Origin: Puia dinghuensis
GTDB taxonomy: Bacteria; Bacteroidota; Bacteroidia; Chitinophagales; Chitinophagaceae
Length of the DNA: 61,532 bases
Direction of reading: 5' to 3'
NCBI GenBank assembly: GCA_026225275.1
Contig: JAMFSL010000089.1
Span: 1-61,532, forward strand
Under the pieces are notes generated by a model, which did not search any database, had not been told where the DNA came from, and was given only the letters and a program-made list of their open reading frames with translations. Below, piece by piece: positions 16,432 through 26,008 of this stretch (positions are counted from its first letter, which is position 1; each line of letters starts with the position of its first letter). Both the position numbers and the translations under genes were made by a program.

Positions 16432-18114
16432 TCAGGAGATTGGCTTTTCACCAAAATACCTGTTCCTCAATTGCTTATCCTCCCCGTAAATGTCGTCATG
16501 GAAAAGTATCTGCCCCTTTTTCCCCTCTACCGTAAAATAGCGGATAAAAATAGGCACCCGCGCAAAACCATATACCGTATGCTTTTCCTGCCGCGTTATC
16601 CAGGCTTTCAAGGTATCCGGATGATACTTCATCGTATCGTTGCGAATCAAAAACGCGGATAGCTTGCGCCACTCCTTCACCCTTACACATCCATGGCTCA
16701 ACGCCCGGAAGGTTTTATCGAACAGCCACCGGCCATTGGTATCATGCAAATACACGTCGTATTTATTCTTAAAGTTAAACTTCATGACCCCCAGTGAATT
16801 ATCATCCCCCTGCCGCTGCTTGATCTGGTAAGGAAAATTGTTTTTGTTGAGCCGGGCCCATCGGATGGTCGTCGGATCCCGCACACTGTCATTGTCGTCA
16901 ACCACCATCAGGTTCTGTTTGGCCAGATAACCGATATCCCGTTTGATCGCAGGCAACATCTCTTTGAAAATAATGCTGGTCGGCACATTCCACTGCGGAT
17001 AAGTCACAAAATTGGAGATCTCGCTGGTCAACAGCGGAGTCCTGGTCTTAAGCGCACCGACAATGACCTTGGATTCCATCACCACGGTATCACTATCCAC
17101 CACTTCCAGGTTGAAAGCCGGCAGATTGACCCAAACATACATCGGTGGCAACGTATCGGGCAACAGTTTATACCGGTCGAGATTGATGGCAATCCGTTTG
17201 AATTTTTCCCAATCGGAATTGTAATTCATCATATCTACCATATCCTGTGACGGCTTACCCGTCACTTTCAATTTATTGTTGACCTGGTATTGACGGATCG
17301 CGCCCCTCATCACACCCGTATCAGAGACATTAGCGAACGCAGCAGAATCGATATATCCCGACTCCTGCAGCCTGTGAGCCAGAGCCTGACAAAACCCTGC
17401 AGAGTCTTTATAGGGATAATCCACCCAGGTCATCTTCCGGAAATGAGCCGCCGTGAGGAATCCATGCAGATAAGCCTTCAGTGAATCATAGCCCCTGTGT
17501 CTGGGCTCGAGATCATGTAGTGTCTCAGTGATATTATTAGTTTGTACTGCCGCATTCAGCGCCACAACGTAGACTGAATCCGGTAATACCGAGTCCTTGC
17601 GGAGCGTCACGCTATCATAATCCAGCCGGCCTTGTTTGAGATCTTTGACCAGCGTAAAAAAAGCATCGGTCAACAGTAGATCGGCCCTGTTCCAGATGGC
17701 GGCACTCTTCCGCGCCATCGTATCTTCCTGCACGATACGTTGGGCAAATTGTAAAGCAGTGAAATGATAATCCGTCGGAAAAAGCCCATATTCCTTACTG
17801 TTGGCAATAAAGGCAAAGAGAGAGTCCGCCTGCCGCAGCCAATTTTCCTTGTCGCTCCAGACAGGGGTGTAGCTCTTAATGCTATAGAAACTGTCCTCCA
17901 GCTTGCGATAGTTCAGGACAGTCGAATCATTGATCTTATCCCCTTTGTCCGCAGCATATTCGAGAAGGCTTTTCAGGTCAGCGCCCACGTGGTCTTCCAC
18001 TTGAGCTGGTGCTTTTACAACGTCCTTGTCTTTTTCCTCATGTCCGCATGCCATGAATAAGATCAGCGTTATCACAGCAGGAAAAGACAGGACGCTACGC
18101 TTTCGATAATTCAT
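16432..18114 (-). CDS. YcbB-type L,D-transpeptidase lipoprotein
   Basis: 560 residues from the ATG at 18114, chosen because it gives a lipoprotein signal (VITLILFMACGHEE). Domain order is that of E. coli YcbB/LdtD: an N-terminal scaffold domain, a peptidoglycan-binding helical domain interrupting it (GAIRQYQVNNKLKVTGKPSQ), and a YkuD catalytic domain with the nucleophile in LSHGCVRVKEW, preceded by YLHDTN. It makes 3-3 peptidoglycan cross-links in the periplasm. It lies 114 bases downstream of aroC in the same direction, but it is probably a separate transcription unit in function. Key residues are intact. Confidence 0.87.
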   Translation of the reverse strand: MNYRKRSVLSFPAVITLILFMACGHEEKDKDVVKAPAQVEDHVGADLKSLLEYAADKGDKINDSTVLNYRKLEDSFYSIKSYTPVWSDKENWLRQADSLFAFIANSKEYGLFPTDYHFTALQFAQRIVQEDTMARKSAAIWNRADLLLTDAFFTLVKDLKQGRLDYDSVTLRKDSVLPDSVYVVALNAAVQTNNITETLHDLEPRHRGYDSLKAYLHGFLTAAHFRKMTWVDYPYKDSAGFCQALAHRLQESGYIDSAAFANVSDTGVMRGAIRQYQVNNKLKVTGKPSQDMVDMMNYNSDWEKFKRIAINLDRYKLLPDTLPPMYVWVNLPAFNLEVVDSDTVVMESKVIVGALKTRTPLLTSEISNFVTYPQWNVPTSIIFKEMLPAIKRDIGYLAKQNLMVVDDNDSVRDPTTIRWARLNKNNFPYQIKQRQGDDNSLGVMKFNFKNKYDVYLHDTNGRWLFDKTFRALSHGCVRVKEWRKLSAFLIRNDTMKYHPDTLKAWITRQEKHTVYGFARVPIFIRYFTVEGKKGQILFHDDIYGEDKQLRNRYFGEKPIS

Positions 18115-18228
18115 ATACGCCCCAATATAATACAACGCATTAATATTTCTAAGCGCAATCGGCTATTTTTCTGTTATTTAGCAGATACTCCAACATATCC
18201 GCCCGGCATCCTTCTTCCACGCCTGCCT

Positions 18229-19263
18229 TTAGCTCTCCTTTTGTCCGGCTTCCGGCCATATCCTCGGGATATGTTGCTCCAGCAAGAACAGGTCAGCTAG
18301 CACAATGGCAGTCACCGCCTCCAGAATGACAGGCGCCCGCAAGGCCACACACAGATCATGTCGCCCCTTGACAGAAAAGTTTTCCAGCTGCTCTGTTTCC
18401 CAGTTAAGCGTCAGTTGCTCCTTTGGTGTAGAGGAAGTAGGTTTGATGGCAATACGAAAGACAATTTCGTTGCCGTTGGTAATACCGCCAACAACGCCGC
18501 CGGCATGATTTGTACGGGTGTGACCCGTCATATCCTCGATGGCATCGTTATGCTGGCTGCCAAACATCCGGGCGGCCGCAAAACCCCTCCCGAATTCGAC
18601 TCCCCTTACCGCCGGGATGGCAAAGACAGCATGCGCCAGCAATGACTCCACCGAGTCGAAAAATGGCTCACCGAGTCCTACCGGCAGGCCGCTGACCCGG
18701 CATTCCACGATACCACCGATAGAATCCTTGGCATCGATAGCCCGTTGCAACCCCTTTTCGAGGTCCGTCTCCCCCCCTATCTCAAGAATATTAGCTTTGA
18801 TCTGTACGCCGCCATCAGCCACACCGCCGCTCATCAGCTTCTTGGCAATCACGCCCGCAGCCACCAGCCCCACTGTCAGCCGCGCCGAAAAGGCCCCACC
18901 ACCACGATAGTCCTCAAAACCGCCGAATTTTTGGTGGGCCACAAAATCGGCATGGCCGGGCCTGGGCACAGCACGCTGCTTCTCATAATCCCCCGAACGG
19001 GTGTTGTTATTCTCGAACAGAATGGTGATCGGCGCACCCGTAGCCCTTTGCTGGAAGACGCCACTACGGAAAATGGGTAGATCATCCTCTTTCCTCGGCG
19101 TCGTTCCCTTCTGAATACCACCTTTCCGCCGTTCCAGGTCGGGTAAAAAGTCTTCCAGTACCAGCGGCAGACCGGCCGGGCATCCATCGATATTGATGCC
19201 TACGCTCTCCCCGTGGGATTCGCCAAATATATGTACCCGGAAAAGCCGCCCAAAACTATTCAT
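18229..19263 (-). CDS. aroC: Chorismate synthase
   Basis: 344 residues. Converts EPSP to chorismate with reduced FMN, the last step of the shikimate pathway. The family signatures are present: FGESHGESVGINIDGCPAG at the N-terminus, then RPGHADFVAHQKFGGFEDYRGGGAFSARLT and GRHDLCVALRAPVILEA (quoted in parts: RPGHADF, DYRGGGAFSAR, GRHDLCVALR). The start overlaps the aroA stop by 4 bases (ATGA), indicating coupled translation. It is the last aromatic gene of the minus-strand cluster. Confidence 0.95.
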   Translation of the reverse strand: MNSFGRLFRVHIFGESHGESVGINIDGCPAGLPLVLEDFLPDLERRKGGIQKGTTPRKEDDLPIFRSGVFQQRATGAPITILFENNNTRSGDYEKQRAVPRPGHADFVAHQKFGGFEDYRGGGAFSARLTVGLVAAGVIAKKLMSGGVADGGVQIKANILEIGGETDLEKGLQRAIDAKDSIGGIVECRVSGLPVGLGEPFFDSVESLLAHAVFAIPAVRGVEFGRGFAAARMFGSQHNDAIEDMTGHTRTNHAGGVVGGITNGNEIVFRIAIKPTSSTPKEQLTLNWETEQLENFSVKGRHDLCVALRAPVILEAVTAIVLADLFLLEQHIPRIWPEAGQKES

Positions 19264-20544
19264 AGCTGTATTTTTACAGTTCCACCCAGCTCTTGCAAAT
19301 GCCGGTAGAAATCAGGATATGACTTGTCGATAGCATCCGCAGCCTCAATGGTCACCTCTCCTTCCGCCTTTAGGGCCGCAACGGCACAGGCCATAGCAAT
19401 ACGATGGTCATGCCGGGAATGCACAATCGCACCGTGCATACCCTGACCACCACGGATCAACATTTTATCTCCCACCAGGTCGATGCTCAACCCCATCTTG
19501 CCGAACTCTTCCTGCAGCGTGAGACCGCGATTGCTCTCCTTATGCGCCAGCCGGCTGACCCCGGCAATGACTGTCGTCCCTTCGGCTTGAGCGGCAAGCG
19601 CCACCAGTGGCGGAAAAAGGTCCGGACAATCAGTGGCGTCAAACGTAAAAGCTTTAAGTCCGGTCGCCGGCCCAATGCCGATCGCATGATCACTCATTGT
19701 CAGACTCGCTCCGCTATCGCTCAAAGCCCGCAAAATGGCCTTATCGGCCTGCGTAGACCCCGCATCCAGCCCGCGCACAATGATCGGCCCGGCTATCGCC
19801 CCTGCCACCAGCAAAAAAGCGCCGCCGCTCCAATCCCCCTCTACGGTATATTCCAGCACCCCATTACCCCCTCTACTATCCGGGCCGCCCGAAAAATAAA
19901 ATTCTTCATAATTCCTGTTCTCCACGCTCCAGCCAAAATGCTTCATCACATCCAGCGTCAGGTCGATATAAGGCTTACTTTTCAAATTGTGCACCCTGAT
20001 CGTGACGTCCTTCGCGCCAGCCGCAACATAGGCCAGCAAAAGACCCGTCAGAAATTGTGAAGACAAGGATCCGTCAATCGCAATATCCCGCGGCTTCAAC
20101 GGTCCCTGTATTTCCAACGGCAATTTGCCCTTATTGGATACTACCCTGATCCCTAACTGCGGGAAAATTTCATCGAAGAAATCCATCGGTCGGCTCAGCA
20201 AGCTGCCTTCTCCATTCACTTTGACAGTTTGCCCGCTCAGAGCAATAATGGGCGCGAACATCCGCAACCCCAACCCGCTCTCGCCGCAATTCACGGTGAT
20301 ATCCGCCGCACCTCCGACCCCTTTACTGACCACCTGCAGCGACCCATCTTCCAATCGCGTCACCTCCGCCCAGATCGCGTATCACTCCCAGCGCAGCCTT
20401 ATCATCATTGGAATAACCGGGGTGATGGATAATCGTCTCTCCGGCCCTCAGCAATGCCGCCGCACATGCCCGTTGCATCGAACTCTTGGAGGCAGGCGCC
20501 AGGATCTCTCCCGTCAGCGCCGATGGTTGAATAGTCGTTCGCAT
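19260..20544 (-). pseudogene. aroA: EPSP synthase with one frameshift
   Basis: 5-enolpyruvylshikimate-3-phosphate synthase, read in two frames. The N-terminal frame starts at the ATG at 20544 and gives SALTGEILAPASKSSMQRAC up to VIRDLG, with the expected KSSMQR. The C-terminal frame resumes with VTRLEDGSLQVV and continues through GESGLGLRMFAP, SSQFLTGLLLA and HDHRIAMACA to 19260. The break is at about 20366-20371 in a GGCGGAGG stretch. The span of 1285 bases is one more than a multiple of three, so one inserted base (or two lost) explains it. Its start shares a base with the aroB stop (TGATG). All other motifs are intact, so sequencing error or very recent mutation is likely. Confidence 0.85.
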
Positions 20545-21575
20545 CACCTTGCCGTTATAATAGATTGTAAAAGTTTTTCCAGTTGCACGATCGGGATCAC
20601 CTTGACGACCCCCTGCCCGATCTTGTTCAATAAGATATAGTTCATCGAATCTTTTACCCGCTTCTTATCCATTCGCAATACACTCATCACTTCTTTCGGA
20701 TCGAAACTCGCTTGCGTTGGTAGCCCGTATTTTTTTAACGTAGCTATCACCCGGTCCGTATCCCCAAAATTGGCATATTCCTCCGAAATCATACACGCCG
20801 CCACCATCCCGATGGAAATGGCTTGCCCATGCGACAATTTATACAGGTTCTCGACAGCATGACCCAGCGTGTGGCCGAAATTCAGCAGACGCCGGTCACC
20901 GTGCTCGAATTCATCTTTTTCCACGACAGCCGACTTGATCGCCACGTTCCGGCGGATCAGCCTGGCCAGAGCCGCCTTATCTTTCTGATAAAAAGTCAGC
21001 TTATTCTTTTCTAATTCCCTGAATAATGCCGCATCCTTAATCGCCGCGTGCTTGATGATCTCGGCGAAACCATTTACCCACTCTTCTTTCGGCAGGGATT
21101 TCAACAGGCTGTAATCATACAATAGGAAAACCGGCTGCCGGATCGTACCGATCAGATTCTTATAGACGCCCACGTCGATACCGTTCTTCCCGCCGATAGA
21201 AGCATCTACCATCGCCAGGATCGAAGAGGGAACAAAGCCGAAAGATAACCCCCTCATATAGATCGCGGCTACATAACCGGCAAGGTCCGTAACGACACCG
21301 CCGCCTACCCCGATCAGCCAGGTCTTGCGGTCCGCTCCAAATCCGATCAGTTGATTGATGATACTGTTGACGGTCTCCTGTACTTTATATTGCTCCCCGG
21401 CACTGATGACTATCGTCTTCCAGCCGTTGAACTTCTTGCGTTGCGCTGAAAAAATATGCTCATCGGTGATCAGTACCGCCTGATCCCTTGCAACCAGTTT
21501 CTCCAGGTAGGAGAAATCCGCATCGAGATAGCAAGTGGTTTTCTTTCCGGAAAATGTATACTGTACCTTGTTCAT
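20544..21575 (-). CDS. aroB: 3-dehydroquinate synthase
   Basis: 343 residues. Closes DAHP to 3-dehydroquinate with NAD and a metal ion. Visible signatures are the NAD-binding GVGGGVVTDLAGYVA, the active site FVPSSILAMVDASIGGKNGID, and the metal ligands in NGFAEIIKHA and LLNFGHTLGHAVE with a further LSHGQAISIGM. The reading frame is intact. It lies behind the transposase gene, from which it is separated by 158 bases holding structured element copy B, and ahead of aroA, which it overlaps by one base. Confidence 0.95.
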   Translation of the reverse strand: MNKVQYTFSGKKTTCYLDADFSYLEKLVARDQAVLITDEHIFSAQRKKFNGWKTIVISAGEQYKVQETVNSIINQLIGFGADRKTWLIGVGGGVVTDLAGYVAAIYMRGLSFGFVPSSILAMVDASIGGKNGIDVGVYKNLIGTIRQPVFLLYDYSLLKSLPKEEWVNGFAEIIKHAAIKDAALFRELEKNKLTFYQKDKAALARLIRRNVAIKSAVVEKDEFEHGDRRLLNFGHTLGHAVENLYKLSHGQAISIGMVAACMISEEYANFGDTDRVIATLKKYGLPTQASFDPKEVMSVLRMDKKRVKDSMNYILLNKIGQGVVKVIPIVQLEKLLQSIITAR

Positions 21576-21612
21576 ATCGAAGGATCTTTAGCCTAACCCA
21601 AAGTCTCTTTGA

Positions 21613-21700
21613 AAAATGGACCACAGGTCAGGACTTCGCCTTTAACACCGTTAAAGGCTCGTTCGCAACCTTCGCGTCCGCTCGGTTGGGCCGAAGGCCC
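21613..21700 (-). repeat. Structured intergenic element, copy B
   Basis: Minus strand, in order: hairpin GGGCC-TTC-GGCCC (21688-21700); stem AACC...GGTT (21667-21687); motif GCGAACGAG (21658-21666); hairpin CCTTTAAC-GGT-GTTAAAGG (21639-21657); CGAAGTCC (21631-21638); then GACCTGTGGTCCATTTTT (21613-21630), a weak hairpin with a U-run. The last 18 bases occur identically at 41673-41690. The element lies between the transposase stop and aroB, the usual place for a REP element beside its transposase gene. Confidence 0.65.
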
Positions 21701-21733
21701 ATTATTAGCGAATCCGGCCCGAAGGGTTAACTT

Positions 21734-22210
21734 TTAACCAAAACCCAGAGGGCCGGTAAATTTATCGAAAATCTCCAATTCGCTCTCCAACGTCTTAGAC
21801 CGGTGAATGTCCTCCTGTTTGCCGATGTAATCGACCACTTGCTGCACTCCACTGGGGCTTACCGAATACGCCGCATACCCATCCTCCCATTCGAACCCCG
21901 AAGCCAGCAGCTTGTTGTCATTCAGCCAGTCTGCCGATATCATCCGGATACTTTTGATGACCTGCGTTAGGTTTTGAGCAGGCATGAGCTGCAGCAGACA
22001 ATGCACATGGTCTTCCACGCCGCCCGCCGCTACTATTTTTATTCCCCTCTCACCGCTGTCCTTTTGCAGATGGACCAGCAATACCCGCCTCACCGGTTTG
22101 GTCAGCAAAGCCTCCCGACCTTTTACGCTCATAATCACATGTACGAAAAGGTAAACGATGGCAGGCTGTTGATGGGGCGGGCTACCCGGCTCGATGGAAG
22201 GTTCGGTCAT
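21734..22210 (-). CDS. REP-associated (IS200-like) Y1 transposase
   Basis: 158 residues of the Y1_Tnp fold: opening strand IVYLFVHVIMSVKGRE, HUH metal site with D67-H68-V69-H70 followed by CLLQL, and catalytic tyrosine Y128 in YIGKQ with Q132 four residues on, as in IS200/IS605 TnpA. These enzymes cut and join single-stranded DNA at hairpins. The gene is single and flanked by no insertion-sequence ends, and it begins 4 bases behind the DAHP synthase stop. It is followed at once by structured element copy B. This fits a RAYT (REP-associated tyrosine transposase) that acts on dispersed elements rather than a selfish insertion sequence. Confidence 0.8.
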   Translation of the reverse strand: MTEPSIEPGSPPHQQPAIVYLFVHVIMSVKGREALLTKPVRRVLLVHLQKDSGERGIKIVAAGGVEDHVHCLLQLMPAQNLTQVIKSIRMISADWLNDNKLLASGFEWEDGYAAYSVSPSGVQQVVDYIGKQEDIHRSKTLESELEIFDKFTGPLGFG

Positions 22211-22214
22211 GGAC

Positions 22215-23306
22215 CTAAGAGTTCATGATCTTATTCTGGTGGTTGATGGACTCCATATGCACCGCATCATAATATTTGGTGATGAATTCCTTGCTGAGAT
22301 GAAGCTTCTCGCCTTTGGCAAAAGCCTTTTCCAGGATGGCATTCCACCGGTTGGTCTGAAGGATGGTAATGTTATTCTCCTTCTTGTAGGTCCCGATCTG
22401 ATCGGCTACACGCATCCGCTGACCCAGTAACTGTATCAATTCGTCATCGATATGGTTGATCTGCTCACGCAACTTCTCCAGGGCGGTGATGAAATCCTTT
22501 TCCGTCGTCGTCTCGTGACGCCATTTGATGCTGTCAAGCAATTCGGCCAGATTTTCCGGCGTGATCTGCTGCTTGGCATCGCTCCAAGCGTTGTCAGGGT
22601 CGATATGCGTCTCGATGATCAGTCCGTCCATATCCAGGTCAATGGCCTTTTGCGCAACCTCCAACAGAATATCGCGGCGGCCGCTGATATGCGAAGGATC
22701 GTTGATCATCAACATACCCGGCGTGCGACGCTTCATTTCGATAGCAAGATGCCACATAGGCGCATTGCGATATTCCATATTGCCGTACGAGCTGAAGCCA
22801 CGGTGGATCAGCCCAATCTGGTTGATGCCGGCCTTAGCGACGCGTTCCACAGCTCCTGTCCACAATTCGATATCGGGATTGATGGGATTCTTAATGAGCA
22901 CCGGCACATCCACGCCACGAAGGGCATCGGCCACATCCTGTACGCTGAAGGGGTTGACCGTCGTCCGGGCGCCGATCCACAACACATCTATGTCGAAGTG
23001 CAAAGCGTCTTCTACCTGCTTGGCTGTAGCAACCTCTACCGCCACCGGCAGGCCCGTCAGCTTTCTTGCCTGTTGCAGCCAGGGCAACCCCTTGGTTCCT
23101 ACGCCTTCAAAACTACCGGGACGGGTCCGCGGTTTCCAGATACCAGCCCGCACCATGTCGACCTTACCTGTCTTGGCAAGGCGGGTGATCGTCTCCACGG
23201 TCTGTTCCTCGGTCTCTGCACTGCAGGGCCCGGAAATGATCAAAGGGCGTTTGTTCCAGGCTGCCTGGACAATTTCCTTTGCGCTCTTTGTTGCTGTTGC
23301 TTCCAT
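22215..23306 (-). CDS. Bifunctional DAHP synthase / chorismate mutase
   Basis: 363 residues. The N-terminal 260 residues are a type I-beta DAHP synthase (LIISGPCSAETEEQ, VRAGIWKPRTRPGSF, LIKNPINPD, DPSHISGRRD, DGLIIETHIDP), which joins PEP and erythrose 4-phosphate at the entry of the shikimate pathway. The C-terminal 90 residues are an AroQ chorismate mutase (LEKLREQINHIDDELIQLLG, RMRVADQIGTYKK), which makes prephenate. The fusion is usual in Bacteroidota and lets prephenate or chorismate inhibit the first step. pheA in this window lacks a mutase domain, so this protein supplies prephenate for both PheA and TyrA. Confidence 0.93.
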   Translation of the reverse strand: MEATATKSAKEIVQAAWNKRPLIISGPCSAETEEQTVETITRLAKTGKVDMVRAGIWKPRTRPGSFEGVGTKGLPWLQQARKLTGLPVAVEVATAKQVEDALHFDIDVLWIGARTTVNPFSVQDVADALRGVDVPVLIKNPINPDIELWTGAVERVAKAGINQIGLIHRGFSSYGNMEYRNAPMWHLAIEMKRRTPGMLMINDPSHISGRRDILLEVAQKAIDLDMDGLIIETHIDPDNAWSDAKQQITPENLAELLDSIKWRHETTTEKDFITALEKLREQINHIDDELIQLLGQRMRVADQIGTYKKENNITILQTNRWNAILEKAFAKGEKLHLSKEFITKYYDAVHMESINHQNKIMNS

Positions 23307-23324
23307 ATAAACGAAATTTGAATG

Positions 23325-25025
23325 TTATCTACTATTCGCATCATTCATCCTGATCCTCCGGCCCTTGAAATTCTTTCCGTCTATCGCCCGTATCATCTGC
23401 GGCGCCGACTTCTTGTCAACCTCGATCCAACTGTTCATCTCCTTCATATCTATCCGGCCCAGTACTTCCTTCCGCAGATCGCTCATATCGAGGATGAACT
23501 GCAGAAAACTCGCCTTATAAAACCCGTCCTTGGTACCCAGGTTGACGAACAGCCGCGCATAATCTCCATTGGCGTTGAACTCTCTCGGTCCTGCAGTCCT
23601 CGGCTCCCGGCCGGTCCCACCCTCGGTCCTCGACGACGTACGTCCCACTTCCCGTCTATCTCCGCTCCGGCTGTCCCGGCCCGCATATTCCCGCGCCCGT
23701 TCGCGGGCATTCAGGTCCTCGGCATTCTCGTAATATTTCAGGAACCGGTCGAACTCCATCGCGGCCACCCGCTTCAGCACCTCTTCCTTACTGATATCGG
23801 CAAACTTCTCAGCCAGCATAGGCACGTATGTCTCATAGTCCCCGTGACTGATGTCCGCCTGTAATAATTTCTCCATGAAATGAAAGAACTGTTTCCTGCA
23901 GACATCCTTGCCGCTGGGTATCTCCATCTTATGGAAAGACGCCTGCGCGATCCGTTCGATCTGCTTCAGCTTCCCTATTTCCCGGCTATGCACGATGGAT
24001 AGAGATATTCCCGTGCTACCCGCTCTGCCCGTACGGCCGCTCCGATGGGTATATACTTCTATATCATCAGGCAACTCATAATTAATCACGTGCGTGATCT
24101 CTTTCACATCGATCCCTCTCGCAGCTACGTCCGTGGCAATCAGCAGTTGTAATGTCTTGTCCCGAAATTCTCCCATCACCTTATCCCGCTGCTGCTGGGT
24201 CAGATCCCCATGCAGCGCGTCGATATCGTATCCTTCCCTGGTCAGCTTCTCGGCGATATCCTGCGCATCTGCCTTCGTACGGGTGAAAATCAGCCCGTAA
24301 ATGCCGGGATTGAAATCGATCAGCCTTTTTAATGTCTCATAGCGTGAATGTGCCGCTGTGACATAATACTGATGATCGATACTCTTATTGGCCGTATTCA
24401 TTTTGCCGACCGTGATCTCTGTCGGCGACTGCATGTACTTCTTACTCACACGCTTGATCTCAGCAGGCATCGTAGCGCTGAACAACCAGGTTGCTTCCCG
24501 CTGCGGCGTATTTTGTAAAATGAACTCGATGTCGTCCTGGAAACCCATATTCAACATTTCATCCGCCTCATCCAGCACCACATACTTGATCTGCTCGAGA
24601 TTGATCGCCTTGCGCTCGATCAGGTCGATCAACCTGCCGGGCGTCGCGACGACGATCTGTACCCCTCTTTTGATATCCCTGATCTGCATCCCGATGGATG
24701 TGCCCCCATAGACCGCCACCACATGCATCCCCGGAATGAACTTCTTGAATAACTCCACTTCATTCACGATCTGGATGCACAATTCCCTGGTCGGACAGAC
24801 CACCAGGGCCTGCGGATAGCGATCGGCCACCTGCACTAATTGCAGTAGCGGTAATCCAAAAGCTGCCGTTTTTCCCGTTCCTGTTTGCGCCAGTCCTACC
24901 AGATCCTTCGTGCCGCTCAACAAGACAGGGATGGCCTGTTCCTGTATGGGTGTCGGATTCTTGAATCCCAAAGCGTCCGTAGCTTGTACCAGCCTGGCAT
25001 CCAAACCTAGCCCTTCAAATGTCAT
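23325..25025 (-). CDS. DEAD-box RNA helicase with DbpA/CsdA-type RNA-binding domain
   Basis: 566 residues from the ATG at 25025 (MTFEGLGL); a tandem ATG lies 3 bases upstream. Helicase motifs in order: the Q motif FKNPTPIQEQ, AQTGTGKT, PTRELCIQ, TPGR, DEAD, SAT, and ATDVAARGIDV with HRSGRTGRAG. After a charged arginine/glycine/glutamate-rich linker (ARERAREYAGRDSRSGD) the last 75 residues form a DbpA-like RNA-binding domain. Such helicases act in ribosome assembly and mRNA decay, often in the cold. It lies inside the aromatic cluster, 135 bases after tyrA and 18 bases before the DAHP synthase, so it is probably co-transcribed with it. Confidence 0.9.
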   Translation of the reverse strand: MTFEGLGLDARLVQATDALGFKNPTPIQEQAIPVLLSGTKDLVGLAQTGTGKTAAFGLPLLQLVQVADRYPQALVVCPTRELCIQIVNEVELFKKFIPGMHVVAVYGGTSIGMQIRDIKRGVQIVVATPGRLIDLIERKAINLEQIKYVVLDEADEMLNMGFQDDIEFILQNTPQREATWLFSATMPAEIKRVSKKYMQSPTEITVGKMNTANKSIDHQYYVTAAHSRYETLKRLIDFNPGIYGLIFTRTKADAQDIAEKLTREGYDIDALHGDLTQQQRDKVMGEFRDKTLQLLIATDVAARGIDVKEITHVINYELPDDIEVYTHRSGRTGRAGSTGISLSIVHSREIGKLKQIERIAQASFHKMEIPSGKDVCRKQFFHFMEKLLQADISHGDYETYVPMLAEKFADISKEEVLKRVAAMEFDRFLKYYENAEDLNARERAREYAGRDSRSGDRREVGRTSSRTEGGTGREPRTAGPREFNANGDYARLFVNLGTKDGFYKASFLQFILDMSDLRKEVLGRIDMKEMNSWIEVDKKSAPQMIRAIDGKNFKGRRIRMNDANSR

Positions 25026-25160
25026 CATATACTGTATAAAATTTGCGCGAAGGTACGATTTTTGCCCCGTACTGCCGCGGGATTCTGCCACCCCGTCAGT
25101 CTCCCCGGCCGCAGGAACCCGCATCCCCCCGTTGGACGCCATAGCCCCGCCGACGGCGCG

Positions 25161-26008
25161 TTATTTAATGATCCTCCTGATCTTATTCGCGTTGTCCATC
25201 AATTCCTGTAAATAATCATAATTCTCCTTCTCCAGGCAGCTTTTGAACTTCCTCAGCTGGGCGATATGTTCGTTCAGTACGTCCAGCACATGTTCCCTGT
25301 TCTGCTTAAAAATAGGCAGCCACATGGCCGGATTACTCTTCGCCAGCCTCACCGTACTCTCAAACCCCCCCCGGCCAGGTCGAAGATGGCCTCGTCCTCC
25401 TTTTCCTTCTCCAACACGGTATTGGCAAGGGCAAAGGAAGTGATATGCGAAATATGACTGATATATGCAGCGTGCATATCATGGCCGTCGGCATCCATGT
25501 AGACCATTTTCATGCCCATTTGACGGTACAGATCCTCCATCACTTCGACTGCCGCCGGATCACTCTTTTCTTTCTCACAGATCACACAGGTACGTCCCGC
25601 AAAAGCATTGTGCACCGCCGCTTCCGGCCCGCTATACTCTGTCCCCCACATGGGATGGGAAGCGACAAAACGACTGCGCATCGGGTGACTGGCGAGACTT
25701 TCGCACAGCGTTTTTTTGGTTGACCCCGCATCCGCCACGATCTGTTGTCCTGTGACGAGATCCATGATCTGCCGCATCACCGGCACGGTGGCATCCACCG
25801 GGATCGCCACATAGATCAGGTCGCTCTTTTTCACCGCCGCTTCCAATGGCAGCGCCTCATCGATCAATCCCAATTCCAATGCCTTGTCCAGGCTGTCTGC
25901 CGAACGGCCCACGCCGATCACATGGCGTACCAGACCCCTGTCTTTCAATGCCAGGCTAAAGCTGCCGCCGATCAACCCTACCCCTACGATCGTTACTGAG
26001 TCTAACAT
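25161..26008 (-). pseudogene. tyrA: Prephenate dehydrogenase with a frameshift in a run of eight G
   Basis: NAD(P)-dependent conversion of prephenate to 4-hydroxyphenylpyruvate. The ATG at 26008 (MLDSVTIVGVGLIGGSFS, the dinucleotide fold) is chosen over an upstream in-frame start; it overlaps the aminotransferase stop by 7 bases. The first frame continues through PVDATVPVM, ADAGSTKKTLCESL and HPMWGTEYSGP to FDLAGGG, then shifts. The second frame resumes with VRLAKSNPAMWLPIFKQNRE and ends at 25161. The break is at a run of 8 C on the plus strand (25365-25372); nine would give the family sequence GGGFESTVRLA. The span of 848 bases is one short of a multiple of three. Confidence 0.87.

Noticed and set aside
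21734-22210. Full IS200/IS605 insertion sequence
   Set aside because: No TnpB gene, no subterminal IS ends and only one copy in the window; a stand-alone REP-associated transposase fits better.
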